Source: Gallionellales bacterium GWA2_60_142
GTDB lineage: Bacteria; Pseudomonadota; Gammaproteobacteria; Burkholderiales; Gallionellaceae
Assembly: GCA_001801085.1 (NCBI GenBank)
Contig: MGWR01000021.1
Coordinates: 1-64,000, forward strand
Direction: 5' to 3'
Length of the DNA: 64,000 nt
A program made the translations under genes and the position numbers. The notes below the pieces were generated by a model, which worked only from the letters and a program-made list of their open reading frames with translations, was not told where the DNA came from and made no database searches. This document shows, one piece after another, positions 58,808 through 64,000 of this stretch (positions are counted from its first letter, which is position 1; every line of letters starts with the position of its first letter).

Positions 58808-59052
58808 GTAAAACTCCTCGCTTCCTAATTGAGAAAATTCTACTTTTAACTGCGGCTAATTTCAGGGGGGATTACCGTTTCACCTCGCTGAGTGAAGTTG
58901 CGCGCAATCTGGAGGAATATCTCAGCGAATTCGCACAATCCAAAACAGCGCCTAACGAAGAGCAACATCAGCGAATCCAGGAAAAGTTGAACGAACTTTT
59001 TCAAGTGGATATACGCAGGGAAGATATAAGGCGGCTTGGGGGCGAAGATTGA
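58795..59052 (+). CDS. Hypothetical 85-aa ORF, probably chimeric with IS-derived 5' end
   Basis: First codons are antisense to the IS3 OrfA start; the rest (DYRFTSLSEVARNLEEYLSEF...) looks like a normal protein. Confidence 0.4.
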   Translation: MMSSCKTPRFLIEKILLLTAANFRGDYRFTSLSEVARNLEEYLSEFAQSKTAPNEEQHQRIQEKLNELFQVDIRREDIRRLGGED

Positions 59053-59095
59053 GACCGAACGGTAATGCCACGCGCTTTTCCTCTTTATGGCAGAA

Positions 59096-59128
59096 ACAAA
59101 AAAGGCCGACGGTTAAGTCGGCCTTTTG
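59096..59128. terminator. Hairpin terminator AAAAAGGCCGAC..GTCGGCCTTTT
   Basis: Stem AAAAGGCCGAC/GTCGGCCTTTT between convergent genes. Confidence 0.85.
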
Positions 59129-59149
59129 TACTGCAACGAACTATAAAAT

Positions 59150-61186
59150 TTACAGCAACGGCACGATCATCAGTGCGACGATGTTGATGATCTTGATCAG
59201 CGGGTTCACCGCCGGGCCGGCGGTGTCCTTGTAGGGATCGCCCACGGTGTCGCCTGTCACGGCGGCCTTGTGCGCTTCCGAGCCCTTGCCGCCGTAGTTG
59301 CCTTCCTCGATGTACTTCTTCGCGTTGTCCCATGCGCCGCCGCCGGTGGTCATCGAGATCGCGACGAAGATGCCGGTGATGATCGTGCCGACCAGCACGC
59401 CGCCCAGCGCCTGAGCGCCCAGCGTCAGGCCGACGATCACCGGCACGGCGACCGGCAGCAGCGAGGGTACGATCATTTCGCGGATCGCGGCCTTGGTCAG
59501 CATGTCGACGCAGGTGCCGTATTCCGGTTTGGCTGTGCCTTCCATGATGCCGGGGATTTCCTTGAACTGGCGGCGCACTTCGACGACCACCGAGCCCGCT
59601 GCGCGGCCGACCGCTTCCATGCCCATCGCGGCGAACAGGTAGGGCACCATGCCACCGATGAACAGGCCGATGATGACCATGTGGTTGGACAGGTCGAAGG
59701 TCAGCGCCGGGCCGCCGTGTGCACTGAGCGCATGCGTGTAATCGGCGAACAGCACCAGTGCCGCCAAGCCGGCGGAGCCGATCGCATAGCCCTTGGTCAC
59801 CGCCTTGGTGGTGTTGCCGACCGCGTCGAGAGGGTCGGTGATGTTGCGGATGCTCTCGTCCAGACCGGCCATTTCGGCGATGCCGCCGGCGTTGTCGGTG
59901 ATCGGGCCGTAGGCGTCGAGTGCCACGATGATGCCGGCCATTGACAGCATCGAGGTCGCGGCGATGGCGATGCCGTACAGGCCGCCCAGTTCGAATGCGC
60001 CCCAGATCGACAGACACACCGCCAGCACCGGCGCGGCGGTGGACTTCATCGACACGCCCAGGCCCGCGATGACGTTGGTGCCGTGGCCGGTGGTGGAGGC
60101 CTGCGCGATGTGGCGCACCGGGCTGAATTCGGTGGCGGTGTAATACTCGGTGATCCAAACCATCGCCGCGGTCAGCGCGAGGCCGATCAGCGAGGCCAGA
60201 TACAGGTTCATCGACGAGACCAGCATGCCGTCTATCATCACGCCGTCGCCGAGTATCCAGGTGGTCACCGGGTAGAACGCGACGATAGCCAGCACGCCGG
60301 AGACGATCAGGCCGCGATACAGCGCGTTCATGATCTTGCCGCCTTCGCGCGCCTTGACGAAGAAGGTGCCGATGATGGAGGCGATGATGGACACGCCGCC
60401 CAGCACCAGCGGATAGATCACCGCCTCGGGCGAACCGGTGATGAGCAGACCGCCCAGCACCATGGTCGCGATGATGGTCACCGCGTAGGTCTCGAACAGG
60501 TCGGCCGCCATGCCTGCGCAGTCGCCGACGTTGTCGCCCACGTTGTCCGCGATCACCGCTGGGTTGCGCGGGTCGTCCTCGGGAATGCCGGCTTCGACCT
60601 TGCCGACCAGATCGGCGCCGACGTCTGCGCCCTTGGTGAAGATGCCGCCGCCGAGACGGGCGAAGATGGAGATCAGCGAACCGCCGAAGGCCAGGCCGAC
60701 TAGCGCATGTGTGGCTTCAGCGGTGGTGGTGCCGACCATCAGCGAGAGGAAGGCGTAATAGCCGGCCACGCCCAGCAGGCCTAGGCCGACTACCAGCATG
60801 CCGGTAATCGCGCCGCCCTTGAACGCGACATTCAGCGCGGCATTGAGTCCGTTGCTGGCAGCCTGCGCGGTGCGAATGTTGGCACGCACCGAGACGTTCA
60901 TGCCGATATAGCCGGTCAGTCCGGATAGTACTGCACCGAGTATGAAACCGAGCGCCGTTTGCCAGCCCAGCGCCAGCAGGATGGCGACCAGCAGGATCGC
61001 GCCGACGATGGCGATGGTGGTGTACTGCCGGTTCAGGTAGGCCTGCGCACCTTCCTGCACGGCGGCGGCGATCTCCCGCATTCGGTCGTTGCCGGTCGGC
61101 AGCGCGAGTATCCATTTGATTGAGAATGCGCCATAGAGTATGGCGACGATGGCGCAGAACAGTGCAAATCCGAGACCAGCTGACAT
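59150..61186 (-). CDS. hppA: Membrane-bound proton/sodium-translocating pyrophosphatase
   Basis: [99 protein letters not shown]. Confidence 0.97.
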   Translation of the reverse strand: MSAGLGFALFCAIVAILYGAFSIKWILALPTGNDRMREIAAAVQEGAQAYLNRQYTTIAIVGAILLVAILLALGWQTALGFILGAVLSGLTGYIGMNVSVRANIRTAQAASNGLNAALNVAFKGGAITGMLVVGLGLLGVAGYYAFLSLMVGTTTAEATHALVGLAFGGSLISIFARLGGGIFTKGADVGADLVGKVEAGIPEDDPRNPAVIADNVGDNVGDCAGMAADLFETYAVTIIATMVLGGLLITGSPEAVIYPLVLGGVSIIASIIGTFFVKAREGGKIMNALYRGLIVSGVLAIVAFYPVTTWILGDGVMIDGMLVSSMNLYLASLIGLALTAAMVWITEYYTATEFSPVRHIAQASTTGHGTNVIAGLGVSMKSTAAPVLAVCLSIWGAFELGGLYGIAIAATSMLSMAGIIVALDAYGPITDNAGGIAEMAGLDESIRNITDPLDAVGNTTKAVTKGYAIGSAGLAALVLFADYTHALSAHGGPALTFDLSNHMVIIGLFIGGMVPYLFAAMGMEAVGRAAGSVVVEVRRQFKEIPGIMEGTAKPEYGTCVDMLTKAAIREMIVPSLLPVAVPVIVGLTLGAQALGGVLVGTIITGIFVAISMTTGGGAWDNAKKYIEEGNYGGKGSEAHKAAVTGDTVGDPYKDTAGPAVNPLIKIINIVALMIVPLL

Positions 61187-61348
61187 GTTTCCCTCCATTA
61201 GGTTGATACCGACAGGACTTTCGTATCATGGTGATCGGGATATCCCGACCATAATTTCATGATAGCAATCATGCCGTGATTCGTCGCGGGGAATTTTGCC
61301 GGCGGAGACTAGGATTTTTCCGAGAGGTGCGATGCGCTATTCCCTTGC

Positions 61349-63913
61349 ATGTCGTTTCGCGAGCCGTGGTTTCGGATGGAATGCGGTGGTTATGACAGGC
61401 TGGTTTATGCGATGATGCAGATGCCTTTTTATTCGTTTGGAGTGGCGTTGGAAAATCCGGATATCTGCCGTGTGTTGCTGGTCGAGGACGATCCTGGCGA
61501 TGCCAATCTGGTGCGCCAGATGCTGCGGCTCGGCGGCGAGGGCCGCTTTGCGGTGACCTGGGCGGTTACGCTGGCCGATACCAGTCAGCAGCTGCACGCA
61601 GCGGAATTCGATGTCGTACTGCTCGACCTGTCGCTGCCGGATTCGTCCGGGCTGGCTACCGTGCAGGCTTGCCGCCAGTTGAATGCCAGGCTGCCGATCA
61701 TCGTGCTGACCGGACACGACGACAAGGTGTTTGCGTTGCAGACCATCGAGGCCGGCGCACAAGACTATCTGGTCAAGGGCAGCTTCGACGAGGATGCGCT
61801 GATTCGCGCGATGCGCTATGCGATCAGCCGCGCCAGCCTGGAACATAACCTGGCCGAAACCGGCATGCAGTTGCGCACGCTGATTAATGCGATGCCGGAC
61901 ATTGTCTGCTTCAAGGATGGGCAGGGGCGCTGGCTGGAGGCCAACGATTTTGTCGTTCAATTGTTCGAGCTGGAGTCTTTCGACTATCGCGGCAAGACGA
62001 ATTCGGAGATCGCGGCTTACCAGGATTTCTACAGCGAGGCGTTGCTGGACTGCGAGTCTCACGACGAGATCGCCTGGCAGGCGCGCAAGATGATACGCAT
62101 CGAACTGGTCATACCGCGGCCGGACGGCGCCATGCTCACATTCGATATCATCAAGGTGCCGCTGTTTGGTCCGAACGGCAGCCGCAAGGGCTTGGTCATG
62201 GTCGGGCGCGACATCACCCAGCGCAAGCGGTCCGAGGAGCGGCTGAATCTCGCCTCCCATGTGTTCGACACCACCGGTGAGGGCATCGCCGTGACCGATA
62301 TGCACGCCAATATCGTGGCGGTCAATCCGGCATTCACCAAGATCACCGGTTACAGCGAGGCCGAGGTGATCGGACAGAATCCCCGTATCCTCAAGTCTGG
62401 GCAGCAGGATAAGAGTTTCTACCTCGCTCTCTGGCGCGAACTGACCACGCGCGGCGAATGGCGGGGGGAGCTCAGAAACAAGCGCAAGAACGGCGAAATC
62501 TATCCGCAGTGGTCCACGATCAGCGCGATCCGCAACGAGGCGGGAGAGAACGCCAGCTATGTCGCGGTGTTTTCCGACATGACTGAGATACAGCAGGCGC
62601 AGCAGCGTGCCGATCAGCTTGCATGGCGCGATCCGCTGACCGGGCTGGCGAACCGCGCGCTGTTTCTGCGCCAGGTCGAGCAGACGCTGGCCGGCGCAAA
62701 GCGCGAGAAGCATTATGCCGACGTGTTGTTGATCGACCTCGACCGCTTCAAGGAAATCAACGAGGCGCGGGGATTGGCCGCCGGGGATGCGTTGCTGAAG
62801 GCGGTGGCGGAGCGTTTTGCTCTGCTGTTGCATGAGGACGACCTGCTGGCCCGTCTCGATTCGGACGAATTCGCGGTGCTGCTGCCGAGGCTGCGCACAT
62901 CGCGCGAGGCCGCCGCGCGCGAGGCGCTGGCGGTGGCCGAGAAATTGCGGGCCGCATTGCGCGAAACCATTGAAATCGACGGCGAAGCCATGCATGTCGA
63001 GGCCAGCATCGGTATCGCGTTATTGCCGGATTCTCCGGAGGGACTGGCCATCGACGTGGTGCGCCAGGCCGAGATGGCGCTGGCCAGGGCCAAGGCCGAG
63101 GGCGGTGCGCGCTCGATGTTCTTCGAAGCCGCGATGGGCGAAACGGCGAAGAATCGTTACCAGGTCGAGACCGAGTTGCGCGCCGCCATCGCCGGCGAGC
63201 AGTTGCGGCTCTATCTGCAACCGCAGGTGAATGCGGTCGGCAAACAGGTCGGTGCCGAGGCGCTGGTGCGCTGGCAGCATCCCGAGCGCGGTCTGGTGAT
63301 GCCGGGCGCGTTCATCCCGCTGGCCGAAGCCTCCGACCTGATTGTCGCCATCGACCAGTGGATGCTGTCTTCCGTGTGCCGCTTGCTCGCGCGGCTGGAT
63401 GGCGAGGGGAGGACGCTGCGCATCGCGGTCAACATCAGTCCGCGCCATTTCCAGCAGGCGGGCTTCGTCGCCGATGTGCGCCATCACCTGCACAGCAGCG
63501 GTGCCGATCCGACCCATCTGGTGCTGGAAGTGACCGAAGGTTTGATGATAGGGGACATCGACGACGTGATCGTCAAGATGTCCGCACTGTCCGCGATGGG
63601 CATCCATTTCTCCATCGACGATTTCGGCACCGGCTATTCTAGCCTTGCCTACATCAAGCGCCTGCCTATCCACGAACTGAAGATAGACAAGAGTTTTATT
63701 CAGGACGCCGCCACCGACCAGAACGATGCCGCGCTGGTCGAGACCATCGTCGCCGTAGCGCGCCACCTGCACTTGCAGGTCGTCGCCGAAGGCGTAGAAA
63801 CGCAGGCGCAGGCCGACCTGCTGAATTCCTATGGCAACGTGATCCATCAAGGCTATCTCTATGGCAGGCCGGAACCGGTCGAGATATGGCTGGAGCGCCT
63901 GGACCGAGACTGA
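61349..63913 (+). CDS. REC-PAS-PAS-GGDEF(degenerate)-EAL signalling protein
   Basis: VLLVEDDPGDANLVRQML, two PAS segments, RLDSDEFAVLLPR in place of GGDEF, GAEALVRWQHPERG, IDDFGTGYSSLAYIKRLPIHELKIDKSFI; start codon uncertain. Confidence 0.93.
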   Translation: MSFREPWFRMECGGYDRLVYAMMQMPFYSFGVALENPDICRVLLVEDDPGDANLVRQMLRLGGEGRFAVTWAVTLADTSQQLHAAEFDVVLLDLSLPDSSGLATVQACRQLNARLPIIVLTGHDDKVFALQTIEAGAQDYLVKGSFDEDALIRAMRYAISRASLEHNLAETGMQLRTLINAMPDIVCFKDGQGRWLEANDFVVQLFELESFDYRGKTNSEIAAYQDFYSEALLDCESHDEIAWQARKMIRIELVIPRPDGAMLTFDIIKVPLFGPNGSRKGLVMVGRDITQRKRSEERLNLASHVFDTTGEGIAVTDMHANIVAVNPAFTKITGYSEAEVIGQNPRILKSGQQDKSFYLALWRELTTRGEWRGELRNKRKNGEIYPQWSTISAIRNEAGENASYVAVFSDMTEIQQAQQRADQLAWRDPLTGLANRALFLRQVEQTLAGAKREKHYADVLLIDLDRFKEINEARGLAAGDALLKAVAERFALLLHEDDLLARLDSDEFAVLLPRLRTSREAAAREALAVAEKLRAALRETIEIDGEAMHVEASIGIALLPDSPEGLAIDVVRQAEMALARAKAEGGARSMFFEAAMGETAKNRYQVETELRAAIAGEQLRLYLQPQVNAVGKQVGAEALVRWQHPERGLVMPGAFIPLAEASDLIVAIDQWMLSSVCRLLARLDGEGRTLRIAVNISPRHFQQAGFVADVRHHLHSSGADPTHLVLEVTEGLMIGDIDDVIVKMSALSAMGIHFSIDDFGTGYSSLAYIKRLPIHELKIDKSFIQDAATDQNDAALVETIVAVARHLHLQVVAEGVETQAQADLLNSYGNVIHQGYLYGRPEPVEIWLERLDRD

Positions 63914-64000
63914 ACGCGCCCTGAATAACCGCATATGAACGGCATGGACAGGGTGGAAGCAAAATGAATCGACCGGTAATGAGCGTAGCGCCGATCGGCC

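Noticed and set aside
61337-62995. 552-aa minus-strand ORF opposite the REC-PAS-GGDEF-EAL gene
   Set aside because: Antisense shadow of a confidently assigned gene; His/Gln/Arg-rich composition with no recognisable domain, as expected in high-GC DNA.

Overview
This window looks like chromosomal DNA from a betaproteobacterium; a Gallionellaceae/Nitrosomonadales-like origin is inferred from gene content only. Most of it is ordinary housekeeping: ClpB tail, RlmN, CcoG/ferredoxin, FeoAB/Fur, DapA/BamC, Bcp/SlyD, RoxA-type oxygenase, NsrR-like/DUF2249/NnrS, FdxA, AddAB-like nuclease-helicase, HppA and several c-di-GMP proteins. An accessory-rich stretch (about 4-22 kb) carries a Ku/Ku/LigD NHEJ operon, four toxin-antitoxin loci (TumE/TumA-like, HigBA, BrnTA, VapBC), a candidate defence helicase with an N-terminal nuclease-like domain, an S24 protein without an HTH, and small ORFs missing from the supplied track. 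The most notable observations are: (1) a perfect 75-bp in-frame tandem duplication of a membrane segment in feoB; (2) an inverted-repeat element (CCCCCTTT..AAAGGGGG family) inserted in frame in the AddA-like helicase, with an intergenic sister copy; (3) a nested, REP-like repeat family near 14.6, 48.4 and 51.4 kb; (4) a 239-bp element with terminal inverted repeats and two perfect hairpins exactly between fdxA and the addB-like gene; (5) a near-ideal sigma-54 promoter plus a two-hairpin leader upstream of a ferredoxin-ccoG operon divergent from a sigma-54 activator; (6) a vestigial TumA tail downstream of higBA. No CRISPR array, rRNA or tRNA was recognised. All calls come from reading the sequence and the ORF track; no database search was run.
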